Positions 12,942 through 24,323 of a stretch of DNA of 64,000 nucleotides are shown piece after piece (position 1 is the first letter of the stretch; the number at the start of each line of letters is the position of its first letter). The position numbers were made by a program, and so were the translations under genes. The stretch is from contig OX345652.1 in the NCBI GenBank assembly GCA_947044365.1, positions 3,530,374 to 3,594,373 of the forward strand, given 5' to 3'. This stretch comes from Petrosia ficiformis. Its lineage: Eukaryota; Porifera; Demospongiae; Haplosclerida; Petrosiidae. Under the pieces are notes generated by a model that saw only the letters and a program-made list of their open reading frames with translations, was not told the origin of the DNA and ran no database searches.

Positions 12942-13367
12942 TAACTAGACTTCCTTGTTGTCGATTAACGATTTGGTAGCCGATTACCCGGGTTAATCCT
13001 CGCTAATTTATTATTCTTGGGGGATCCGTGAGTATACTCCCCAGATTATAGGTGCACGACCCTTACACTTCTGTGTACATCAATCAAACCCATCTACCAA
13101 TACACACATGTTGAGTTTATACGTTTGGTGGTGCATCACAATTCACATCAAAAAATTGTATACTGATTATAATACAGATTACACAATATTTTGCAAAAAA
13201 GAGAAAAATGGAAAAATATTTGTATTCAATCCAATAGCTGAATCTGATACAGTGCATTATGTGGGTTGAGTTTAGTGCATGAAGGCTACATCTCTCTGTA
13301 TCAAAGTAATGAAATATACACAGTTATATACATGATAGTAATTTGCATTAAAATAAGTATTATAAAT

Positions 13368-14022
13368 CAGGGGCGAATTTAGGGGGGGAGGGGGCAGGAG
13401 GGGGCCTGGCCCCCCCTGAAATTTTTGGCACTCATTTTTTATTATTCATTGATTATAATAGCTTTGCCTTGCCAAGCCCTTTATTCTAGCACAACCCACT
13501 ACCAATTAAATGTGTAAGCTACAAGCCAAGTGTAAACAGTAAACTACATGAACTACAAGCCAAGTGTAAACAGTAAACTACATAAACTACAAGCCATAAC
13601 CAGCGTCTGTTTTCATCTGAGTAAAGGATGGCAAAGCAATTGAATTTGTTCAATTTTGATTTAGTCAGAGGTAACTAATATAAGATCTAACTTAATATAT
13701 GTGTTATGGCAATTCAACATACTGGTCAAAGAATAAATAGTGATGGTGGTGCCACCGGTGTTAGTAGTAGTAGTACTAGCAGCTGCAGCAATGTAGATGG
13801 TTAGTATAATAGTGAGAGTGATGAATACAATTGTGGAAGAGATTTTGTTGGTTGTTCTATCAACACTAACACGAGTAGTAAAAAAAATTAAAATGATAAC
13901 CTAATAAACCATGTACCACACCACCACACCCAAATATGGGTGTGTCAGTCACCATAATTGACTACGCCTTTCATGAATAAACTATTGGCCCCTCCAACCA
14001 AAATAACCTAGATCCGCCCCTG
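13368..14022. mobile_element. hAT-like non-autonomous DNA transposon
   Basis: The ends are CAGGGGCGAATTTAGG and CCTAGATCCGCCCCTG, inverted with two mismatches. Flanking 8-bp sequences TTATAAAT (13360-13367) and TTATAACT (14023-14030) match at 7 of 8 positions, the hAT target-site length. The interior has no transposase reading frame. It sits between HIRAN genes 1 and 2. Confidence 0.75.
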
Positions 14023-14279
14023 TTATAACTATTGTTATTAAACTCCAACAATCAACATGACAGATTAAAAGCAGAGGTCTTTGATCATGAGCTAACAAAC
14101 ATTAATACTAAATATCATAACAGCAGTTAATTATGACAAGGAGCAGGACAAGTAGTAATAATAACGAACATATAGGGTAGCCCTTGCAACAAACTGAAGT
14201 AAAGTGAACTTGTTTATCAACTTACATTTTGGATTTAATGAATCACTCTACTGTAAAAAGTAACTCTTCTAGAGAGAGT

Positions 14280-17200
14280 TCAATGATCCTGAAAATATGG
14301 TGAGATTAAAAGCAAATGACATGCATGCATGTTAAATTTACCACTTCTTAGCTTTTCAGCAATATCTTTAGCCAATCTATTTTGTTTTAATATCGGAGAA
14401 ACCAGAATATTCAGCAATGTTCCCCAGTTATATGGGCTAGGAGGGTTGTTTTCCCAATTTTCTAAAAGTCTGTGAAACATTTTCTTAGGATCACCACCAC
14501 ATGATGTATCCACTTGTATGCCTTCCAGTACTCCATTCGCAAATCCTAAGCTCGTGCCAAAACTCTTCCATTGACTTGGTATCTATACAAATATCCCAAG
14601 CTAAAGATATTCTTGATAATTATACTGATTGTATGTACAATAGAAAGCCCTCTGGAATGACACAAATTCCTTGACAATATTACAAACGCAACACGACACA
14701 TTTGCAGTTTCTACAACCACAAGTTGATTTAATCCCATTGGTCTAGCTCAAGTGTGTGTTCATTTATGCACCACACCAATAATTCACAAAGCCCCTGAAA
14801 TTATGCAACATCCTTAATAATGTGTGTTTGAATATACATATACATACAATTATCAGAGAGTACGGTAGTACTCTCTATGTAGGGATGGCACGGAAAAAAA
14901 ATGGCCACCCATTCCTTTTTAATTGCAAGTGATGAGCTGAAATCTCTAGTAATATATACACATATGTTTCTATACACACATTCCTGTTCATATCTAGTGT
15001 TTTTATGACTACCAACACCTTCTAGATGGCCGAAGATTATCGTTAAGGTAGAGAACCGGCGAGTGGCAAAACTGGCAAAATCTTCATAAAAATTAAACAA
15101 ACCACCTCCATATAACCCTACATAAGTACTTACACCAAAGAGCTGTACTTATGTAGGGTTATATGGAAGTGGTTTGTTTAATTTTGGGTCCTATGTTAGC
15201 TTCCCAACCTTGTTTGCCTGCTTTTTGGGTTTTGACATCCCTACATCTTCTTTCATTTTTATTGAAAATGTTTTTTATTATTATTGTACATGCATAAATA
15301 TCAGAGAGTACGGTAGTACTCTCTATGTAGGGATGGCACGGAAAAACAATGGCCGCCCATACATTTCAATTGCAAGTGATGAGCTGAAATCTCTGGTAAT
15401 ATATAGAGATATGTTTTAATACACACATACCTATTCATATCTAGTGTTTTTATGACTACTAACACCTTCTAGATGGCCAAAAATTGTCGTTAAGGTAGAA
15501 AACCGGCGAGTGGCAAAACTGGCAAAATCTTCCTATTCATATTATTATTTTCCAGACAAATCATTTTTTTGTTTGTTGAACTATCACATTGATTCTAGCA
15601 CAATTCCAGTCACATTCATAGTAAAATTCTAGTCTTAAAGTAGCAAGATGATATCTTCAAATACTATGAAAGAAGACAGTCTCAACTACCACAAAGATTT
15701 GATCTCAAATCGGATGCCATTTTCATTAATCAACCCACGCGGTATTTAATTGAGCATGCGTATTTCTATCCTATATAGAACATGGAAGTGCTTGAATCAT
15801 TGTGAGGAAATACATACTTATAATAACGACTTATTGATATTAAAGCAATATTGTATACTATGATAAGCATTGGAATAGTGAATTGTTGACACAGTGACTG
15901 ACACTACTCTTGTAGGACTGCTGACAGCTCTGTAAGTGAAAGAGAATGATAATCAATTCAAAAATAATTGATATATACAAAAGACTCACCTTCATTGATG
16001 AACTAACTTTAATGCATTGATGACTGAATGATTTCATATGATATGGTATATAAACTTACAACAGTATTTCTGCAATCTACAAAACATATTCAGACCATTC
16101 AGAAAAAAAAAACATGTATGGAAACAAGAATAATAAAAAACATTTCCAATGAAATGAAAGAAGATGCAGGGATGTCAAAGCCCAAAAAGCATGCAAACAA
16201 GGTTAGGTGGGACCCAAAATTAAACAAACCACTTCCATATAACCCTACATAAGTACAGCTCTTTGTATTTTGCTTTATAAGTACTTATGTAGGGTTATAT
16301 GGAAGTGGTTTGTTTAATTTTGGGTCCCACCTAACCTTGTTTGCATGCTTTTTGGGCTTTGACATCCCTACACCTTCTTTCATTTCATTGGAAATGTTTT
16401 TTATTATTCTTGTATACATTGGAAGCAATCATAGAAACCTTACAAGACATAAATGTTGTGATATTGTATGCATACAGGAGCATCACTGCAGTGACATACC
16501 TTAGCAACAACCCAATTCAAAAGGTCTTTCATAGCAGGTTTCCCATATTGGTTGATGTCACAAAATTCATCAAAAGTACCCATGCTCGTGTCGTTACAGG
16601 TTCCTATGGAGAAAAATATTTGTTTTAGAGCACAACTATTCAAAAAATGATTAACCTACACACTCAAGACTAAGCCCTCCACCCAACAAAATGTTGATAC
16701 TTAAATAAAGAAGTGAACATTACTCACGTTTTGAATGTGAGACATCAGAATTAGCATCCTGAGACCTTTTTCGATTTGCTACACCTACATTGTGCATGTA
16801 CAAACATGTAATATAAAAACAGATTACAATATATAACATACCTTCATTTATCACCAAATCCAATTGAAACCATTTTGTTAATTCTTGAGGTAATTTCTCA
16901 ATGCCGAAGCGTCGATTAGATATTTCGCAAACTGCAACAACTGAATCCTGGAAATGCTGAATCAGTGCAATGTGTTTCTGTTCATTATTTTTGCATGTTC
17001 CTTCTTGGCAATAAAAACCAAACTGAGGATTCATGAAAGATTCATCATATTTCAGAATTGAACATACTTGTTTTAGCCCTGCATGAAGAACAGCTTTGAT
17101 ATTCTGGCAAAATTCATTCTCATCAGAAGTATTTGTCTCTTCGAGATCACTAGTAACATAAACTTCCAGGAATTTTGCTGCATCTTTTATGATAACACTG

Positions 17201-19555
17201 TAACCATCATGGCCAACATAAAATGAAACTTGATTTCGATATAGCTGTGGTCTCCGATTAATACATTGAATATTCCAATCTTTTTGACACAATACGGCCA
17301 AAATGCTACTAAAAACACCTTTGGGGATAAAACCATCTTTAAATGATATCAACATAGGTTTGGAATTGAGAAGTGCTGGGGGTTCTGGTGCATGACGTAA
17401 GGCACAAGGTAGGAAGTAATCACCATAAGGTATATTATGACTGGGACCAAGAATGTGCAGATATTTGAGAAGGGCAATGAACATCGAAGACGAGATTTCT
17501 TTGGTCTCTAATAGTTTGTTAATGGTTTCATTTTTGAATAACCCATATTGTTGAAAAGCAGTTAGTTCAAAACTTCCTACATTTTCAATATTGAAGGTAG
17601 AAGTAATTAGATTCGTTATGGCCTTAAAGATTATGCCGGGCTTTATAATAACAATGTCTTTGAGTTCTTTAATCTGATCATAATAGCGAATAGTTCCTAC
17701 TTTATGGTGAAGAAAAAATAGGCAATTAAATAGATCTTTAGGAAGGATATTAAACTCCTTAGCCTTCGTTTCACATTCGCTATATGATATAGTGGATTGC
17801 TTCAGGCTTATTAAAAACAACTGAAAAAATAGCCATGTAACTGGGAAAGTAACCGAAAACTGGTTAGGTGCTCTCTTAATGACTCTCTCTATAACATTTC
17901 TCACAAGAGTAACATCATTTTTGTCTGCAGCATAATTATCAACTGGAATAATAAGCTGGTCTGGAGGATCATTATACTCGATAACATTTTCTTTATAGAG
18001 TGAGGTATTTTCAATGGCATCTTTAAGTGTTTTATTGCATTTCTGTATGTCTTCCTCTTTCACTAAATCTTTGTGTGTACCTAATGTTAAGACTGAAATA
18101 GGGGGCGTAGTTAAGCTGTCACGTTTGGCAACACCACTGCGATAGCTAGCAATGCTCGCAAGACATTCCATGAATATTTCCTTTACAGTGAACAAGCTTT
18201 CATAAACCTTTTTTTCTTCATATTGAGATCGATAAATTACATCATAAGGTTTTTCAAGGCCACAGGACAAATTGAAAACTAACAAGAACATCATAGGACC
18301 TGCAACTAAAGCGGGTAAAACTTCCTGAAACTCTGGTTGACCTCCAGTATCAGTGTAGAAAATGACACTGGAGTTATTAAGTGGATGAATGGTATCGATA
18401 TCCTGGCTGTCGAGTGCTTCTGTCACAAAATCATAAGAACTTGACGTTTGAGCCGCGGAAGAAAAAGAACCGTCCGTTGCTTCCTCAGAAAAAGAACCAT
18501 CTGTTGCTTCCTCAGAAAAAGAACCTGAACCTGTATTCTGTTGTGATACATGTAATTCAACAGTTTTTAGCCATGAATTGACTTGCTCGTTAAACCCTTC
18601 GGTTTCATGCCATGTACCATTACCTGCTGTCAGTACTTGTGAAGGTAATTCAGACAGCTGCATGGTTATGTTTATCATTTTTGGTGGCTCAAGAATATCA
18701 GTGCTAGGTGTTCCACTACCACAGCTATCTCGGGAAGCAGGTGTACCAGGAGGCTCTTTGTCAATAAGTCGATGGTAAAGAGCGGTCTTTCCAACACCAG
18801 GTGGACCAAATGGCATACACTGGATGAATGTAGCTGAAAGAGAACCATTTTTTCTAATAGCTTCCAGTAGGGCTTGCTGGCATTCTAATAATTATAATGT
18901 ATGTCAAAAGTTATATGATCCTAATTATAAATACATGTATATTTATATACTCACCTTCATTTCGTGTATCAAAATGATCGCCAGTTATCTCTGGAAAACA
19001 AAATCATTAGTAAAAACGTACACATATGCAATACTGACTAACTGACTGTTAATCAAATTAAAACAATTGTAGGTTGTACAAGTAATTATAATTATAGTCT
19101 TAGATGATGGCAGCTGTGTACATGAAAGTATAAACACAATTGGATACACAAAAGACCCATGAGGTAATTATTATACTGTACAGCAAAACATTACTCAGTT
19201 GCAACAATAAATATAAAGATAGCAAGTATATAGTTGTATAAGTATTACCATATGGTTTGGGGCTGATATTTATTCACTGTAAAAATGAACTGGTTATTTT
19301 AACCCTTATTTGGTCACAGGAGTTTCAATGCTGTATTGATAGTAAATATTATGGGAATAAATTGTTATTGTAAATTCTCATTCAATTATCTGTGGAAAAA
19401 AATGTTAATTGTTGACAAGTTCCACGACTTTGTACCTAAAATAACAAATAATAAATACCAAATAGATTTCTAAAAACATTTGTGTGTATATATAATTATA
19501 TATATTATATATTATAATTATATATATAATAATTATATATAATTATATATAATAT

Positions 19556-19587
<32 letters not shown>

Positions 19588-20735
19588 TAATATATACACT
19601 GTAAAAATTAATGGGTTATTTTAACCCTCATTTGGTTACACGAGTTTCAATAAATCAATGTAGATTCCTTTTCTTGCTAGGTACTGATTACAAGTAGTAA
19701 TAATGTATTTCTTTTCATCTTGATCTATATTGACTAATGTATACATGTAAAGAACACAATTTTACTCCATTTATAAGCATAATTATTATACAGATGTACT
19801 ATCCATTTGGAATGTTTTAAATTTCCACCATAAACATCGTTATTATGTTACTAATGGATAGTACATATACATCTATACTTCCCATTGGGAACATAATAAA
19901 CATGTTTACAACAGAAAGTAAACATTGTATTTTCAATTTATAGCATTAGCTACTTCATATAGAACATAACAGTGCTGAAAAAGCACTGTTAAGCAGATGA
20001 AACTCATATAACCAATCAAATTGGTTCGAACAACCAATCATACACAAATTTTTTTATTTGCTATATATTATTTGCTATTTTAGGTACAAAGTCGTGGTGT
20101 TTTTATCATTCATGCAGTACAGGTATAGTGTAATCTATTGGTACAAACTCTAGTATATTGTTGACAATGAAAAGATGACTGGCTCTTTTGATTATATGCG
20201 TTCCGAATCGGACGCCGGTTTTCCAAAGACTGGTAAGTGAAGCCGGCTGCCGGTTCTGTAGCCACTTTTGTTATATCAAGGCAATCAACAAAAGATGCAT
20301 GACCTTATTTAAATCCACAATATTTAGCCATTTTGCATTGCATTGCATTTCAACTGAATCGTTACTTGTGTGACATTACACATACTAACCTTTTATCATG
20401 GCCTTCAGTTCAGCAATATCTTCTTTTCTCCCGTTACAGATGTAATTAGCAGGAATCTCTTCTCCACCTTGTGGTAGATCAAATGAATATCGACTATAAC
20501 CTGTAACTTCACAAGAAACAGTAGATCCTTCTTTTGTCAAGAAAATTGAAACTGGTTGGGATATTTTTATTGGAATGTGCCCAACAATTGTTGAATCACG
20601 TTTGACGGCTACTGCAAATTTGTCATATTCATTGTCTAGTTCTCTTTCACACGGATAGGTTTCTCCTAATGAAGGGTCCCATATACTCCTGTAAATATGG
20701 TATCCTCTAACACAAGAATCACGTATTCTTAACAT
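14280..20735 (-). CDS. HIRAN - Roc-COR - Death domain protein, gene 2
   Basis: Exons: 20735-20390 (HIRAN), 18990-18955 (36 bp), 18884-16842 (Roc-COR), 16778-16728 (51 bp), 16603-16500 and 14582-14280 (Death); total 961 codons. The HIRAN domain is complete (SCVRGYHIYRSIWDP, CERELDNEYDKFAVAVKRD, LPQGGEEIP). GTPase motifs: P-loop GPPGVGKT (about residues 154-161), DTGGQPEFQ, GTHKD. An insert between P-loop and DTGGQ carries a short tandem repeat built on DGSFSEEAT. The COR-like end has the same CxxxxCxxxxxxH spacing as gene 1. The 51-bp exon carries NRKRSQ, a possible nuclear-localisation sequence also seen in gene 3. The Death domain spans the last two exons (MKDLLNWVVAKIPSQWKSFG, FHRLLENWENN). 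The final exon may instead use a GTAAAT donor at 14341, so the C-terminus is uncertain. It is the least damaged of the two Roc-COR genes. Confidence 0.82.
14835..15537. repeat. 240-bp repeat in two direct copies around a palindrome
   Basis: The block starting AGAGTACGGTAGTACTCTCT and ending GGCGAGTGGCAAAACTGGCA occurs at about 14835-15085 and 15295-15537. Between them (about 15090-15187) lies the CCATATAACCCTACATAAGT palindrome that is larger at 16130-16409. It lies inside the last intron of HIRAN gene 2. Confidence 0.75.
16130..16409. mobile_element. 280-bp near-perfect palindrome (foldback MITE)
   Basis: Arms 16130-16256 and 16281-16409 are almost perfectly complementary; key segments are AAGCCCAAAAAGCATGCAAA, GGTGGGACCCAAAATTAAAC and CCATATAACCCTACATAAGT. 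The loop is about 24 bp. Shorter, diverged relatives are at 15085-15290 and 59180-59340. It lies in the last intron of HIRAN gene 2. Confidence 0.85.
19422..20097. mobile_element. foldback element with long terminal inverted repeats
   Basis: The left end CCACGACTTTGTACCTAAAA followed by TAACAAATAATAAATA is mirrored at the right end (20050-20097). The interior contains a TATA-rich stretch (19490-19600) and TTAATGGGTTATTTTAACCC, which recurs just outside at 19277-19340. No coding capacity. It lies in the first intron of HIRAN gene 2. Confidence 0.65.
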
Positions 20736-20809
20736 ATCTGGCTCCCTTTGCTTGCGTTAAAATTAGTTAATTAAGTATAGAAGTACTAGTAGAAGTAGGA
20801 GGAGTCGGA

Positions 20810-20992
20810 GTGTCGTACTATCCTGTAAGTATGACCCCATTTCCAGTAGTATATTATCTGGGATCTACAGGGGTTGACAGACGTTATAGTGCAGGTGTGT
20901 TGCCATGGATTATAGAAGAGATGAAACTCAAGCTGGACACAGCACAAAACATGAAACTTGTCTGGATCACACTGGGTGAGCTGGAAAGATAA
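20810..20992 (+). pseudogene. duplicated, orphaned copy of TBC1D exon 1
   Basis: Encodes VYYLGSTGVDRR and [20 protein letters not shown], nearly identical to exon 1 of the TBC1D gene at 33954-34119, followed by the same GGTGAGCT donor. Similarity continues into intron 1 (21000-21390 against 34140-34530). The start region differs (MSYYPVSMTP) and no PTB, TBC or other downstream exon follows. It is divergent from HIRAN gene 2 just as the real exon 1 is from gene 3. Confidence 0.9.
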
Positions 20993-21394
20993 TGGTGTTA
21001 TAACCTGTGTGTATATGTATGTCACAGTGTTTGTGTGAGAGGTAGTTGACACAATATGTATTCACATCTGATGAACATTATTTGATGCAAAAAGTGTATA
21101 GATTTGTAGTAGCTGGTGTGTGATTTGTACAATTATGTTTACATTGTGGGATCTTTTGTTTCTTATTTTGTTGTGATCTTTCACTGTATATAAATCCAGA
21201 AATGGATATACATATGTTTACAGATGTACATGTATATATTACTATACTATATGTGGAATTGTGGATGCTTAATTCTCTCTAATTATAGTTAATACATAAC
21301 TTAAATTATATATGGTACTGCATATAGAATGTTGTTGAAATAGTATCACACAAGTCATATGATGTGTTGCTTTTCTATTAATACTTAATAATTA

Positions 21395-22548
21395 TGTATA
21401 GAGTGTTCTGTCCAGACTATGTATACAGTGTTCTTGCCTAGACTATGTATACAGTGTTCTTGCCCAGACTATGTATACAGTGTTCTGCCCAGACTATGTA
21501 TACAGTGTTCTGTCCAGACTATGTATATAGTGTTCTGTCCAGACTATGTATATAGTGTTAATGTTCTGCCCAGACTATGTACATAGTGTTCTGCCCAGAC
21601 TATGTATATAGTGTTCTGCCTAGACTATGTATATAGTGTTCTGTCCAGACTATGTATATAGTGTTCTGTTATGTATACAGTGTTCTGTCCAGACTATGTA
21701 TATAGTGTTCTGTCCAGACTATGTATATAGTGTTCTGCCCAGACTATGTACATAGTGTTCTGCCCAGACTATGTATATAGTGTTCTGCCTAGACTATGTA
21801 TATAGTGTTCTGCCCAGACTATGTATATAGTGTTCTGCCTAGACTATGTACATAGTGTTCTGCCTAGACTATGTATACAGTGTTCTGCCCAGACTATGTA
21901 CATAGTGTTCTGCCTATATAGTGTTTTGTCCAGACTATGTACATAGTGTTCTGCCCAGACTATGTACATAGTGTTCTGCCTAGACTATGTACATAGTGTT
22001 CTGCTCAGACTATGTACATAGTGTTCTGCCTAGACTATGTACATAGTGTTCTGCCTAGACTATGTACATAGTATTCTGCCTAGACTATGTACATAGTGTT
22101 CTGCCTAGACTATGTACATAGTGTTCTGCCTAGACTATGTACATAGTGTTCTGTCTAGACTATGTACACAGTGTTCTGCCTAGACTATGTACATAGTGTT
22201 CTGCCTAGACTATGTACATAGTGTTCTGCCTAGACTATGTACATAGTGTTCTGCCTAGACTATGTACATAGTGTTCTGCCTAGACTATGTACATAGTGTT
22301 CTGCCCAGACTATGTACATAGTGTTCTGCCCAGACTATGTACATAGTGTTCTGCCCAGACTATGTACATAGTATTCTGCCCAGACTATGTACACAGTGTT
22401 CTGTCCAGACTATGTACATAGTGTTCTGCCCAGACTACATGTATGTACACAGTGTTCTGTCCAGACTATGTACATAGTGTTCTGCCCAGACTATGTACAT
22501 AGTGTTCTGTCTAGACTATGTACACAGTGTTCTGCCCAGACTATGTAG
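21395..22548. repeat. 25-bp minisatellite, about 46 copies
   Basis: Tandem units of GTGTTCTGCCTAGACTATGT plus ACATA, period 25 bp, with variants TCTGTCC, TCTGCCC and TATACAG. The paralogous place downstream of the real TBC1D exon 1 (34536-34585) has only about two units, so the array expanded in this copy after duplication, or contracted in the other. Confidence 0.95.
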
Positions 22549-23094
22549 ATTGATGGTCAGATTCTAACTGGCAATAGTCCTGTTTACTTAGTACATATAT
22601 ACATGTACTTAATTCTGTTTCAATGCGTTTCTGCCACATGCACAGGTCAGTTATCATATGAGTTATAGCATCATATATATCTTATTAGCTTGAGGTGGAT
22701 CACATAATGAAAATGGACAATCAACTTGAAATACTAGAGGAAGACTAATGGCTACCAGACCTAAGAACATTGCATGATGATCATACATGTTTGATATAAT
22801 TCAAGAATAAAAGAGAAAGTAAAGAGTGAAAGCTGTATTCCTGTATGAACTACATATTAGAATTATGTCCTTTGAAATTCAGTGGGAAGTCTTTAATACT
22901 ATAGTTGTGTATGCAAGCACAAGTGATGGCAAAGAAAATACCATTACAACATAATATCATGGAGACCTTGTTTCTAATTGTATAATAATGAATTGATTAA
23001 ATGACATTATCTTAATAGTTACATCGCTCAAACCTAACCACTACAGATACTAAATAAAAATAGCCAATGACTAGCACCAATTACTGCTGCAATT

Positions 23095-23330
23095 ATTATC
23101 AGTGGATCACTATCTAAAACATTCTCCATTTACCCACATCTTGCATCATTTATAAGTACTACTATATCGTTTCCATAGAAACTAGTACTCGCAGAACTCA
23201 ATCCAGATTCCAGTAAAACAAGTTCAGAAGAATCAAACTGTATATATAATATTAATATTATCATTTCATACATCAAATAAAGAGTTATTTTACATTATTA
23301 TCATGAACGTTTATTTTAATGTTTATCAAT
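23095..23330 (+). pseudogene. duplicated last exon of the ZFAND2B-like gene
   Basis: Sequence from about 23170 (TATCGTTTCCATAGAAACTA) matches the acceptor, last exon and 3' flank at 4555-4720. Relative to the real exon it lacks 9 bp near the start, has a one-base insertion (CCAGATTCCAG for CCAGTTCCAG) and has lost the normal stop context. No other ZFAND2B exon is nearby, so it cannot be functional. Confidence 0.88.
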
Positions 23331-23529
23331 ATAAAAAATAATTAATAAAATAAATTATTATTAAGAGTACAAATTTTTACAAAACAATAAAAAATAATAT
23401 TTAATAGCTGTCTCAGCTACTCACTCGTATAATCTGATTTAAGTACATGTCCCTGTATGAATAGCATAATGTTTGTACAGTTACATAGCTACATGATGTA
23501 CTGAATATGTATGTTTAATTTATATAGTA

Positions 23530-24300
23530 CAGGGTTTCATATAGAGGAGGGGGTGTGTTGGTTGCCCTGGGATTCAAGGGGCCTCAATTTTACAAACATC
23601 TTGTGGGTCACTAGGATGAATGTGCTTTTTGGAAATTTGGACTAATCAATTGTACAAGGGTGCGAGCTATAAACTTAAATGTGGCATCAAAACCAGTACA
23701 AGGAAAAGGTTCAATTGGGGCCTGAATTTCACATGGCTACCATACCACAGCCAGTTTTATGTCTACCTCCTCGTACAATAGAGCTTCTACACGTTTGTTC
23801 ACTGCATATCAACTGTATGTATATTATTCACTGAGTGGCAAAAACATAATGCAGGTAATGCATTGTGCTTAACATCTACAAGCTCTTCTGGAGAAACAGC
23901 CTTCAAGAATTAATCGAGGTATATGTATGTAATTATTACAGTAGAGTATTCGGTGAAGATACAATCATGTGTATCATACTTGTTCTATTTATTGTGGTAT
24001 AAACTTTTGATACATACTAGCTAGAAGTGTTTGCTGTACTAAAATTCTACTGAAAATTTGCCATTATAAATGCAGCTAAGCTTTTATTAGTGTTGCACCT
24101 ATACCTATACTGCAGATACCAGATATTACAGGCAACTACATGTAAAACTACCATCATATTCAGAACCCTCTACTCCCCTAAATGTCATAATGGTGCTAAT
24201 TCTTGGGGTTTCCCCTATTAACCCCTAACTAAATATGTAGTCAATTACTACACTACTGCATACAACAGGAGAGAACACTTGCATAATAATTATTACAGTG
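23530..24300. other. non-coding spacer with a transposon-like segment
   Basis: Begins with CAGGGTTTCATATAGAGG, related to the ends of the element at 45023-45168. No coding region or RNA gene is seen between the duplicated ZFAND2B exon and the end of HIRAN gene 3. Confidence 0.4.
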
Positions 24301-24323
24301 CAAAATTGTGGTAACTGTACTTT

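Noticed and set aside
21395..22548. CRISPR-like array
   Set aside because: The units are contiguous with no unique spacers, and the genome is animal; it is a minisatellite.
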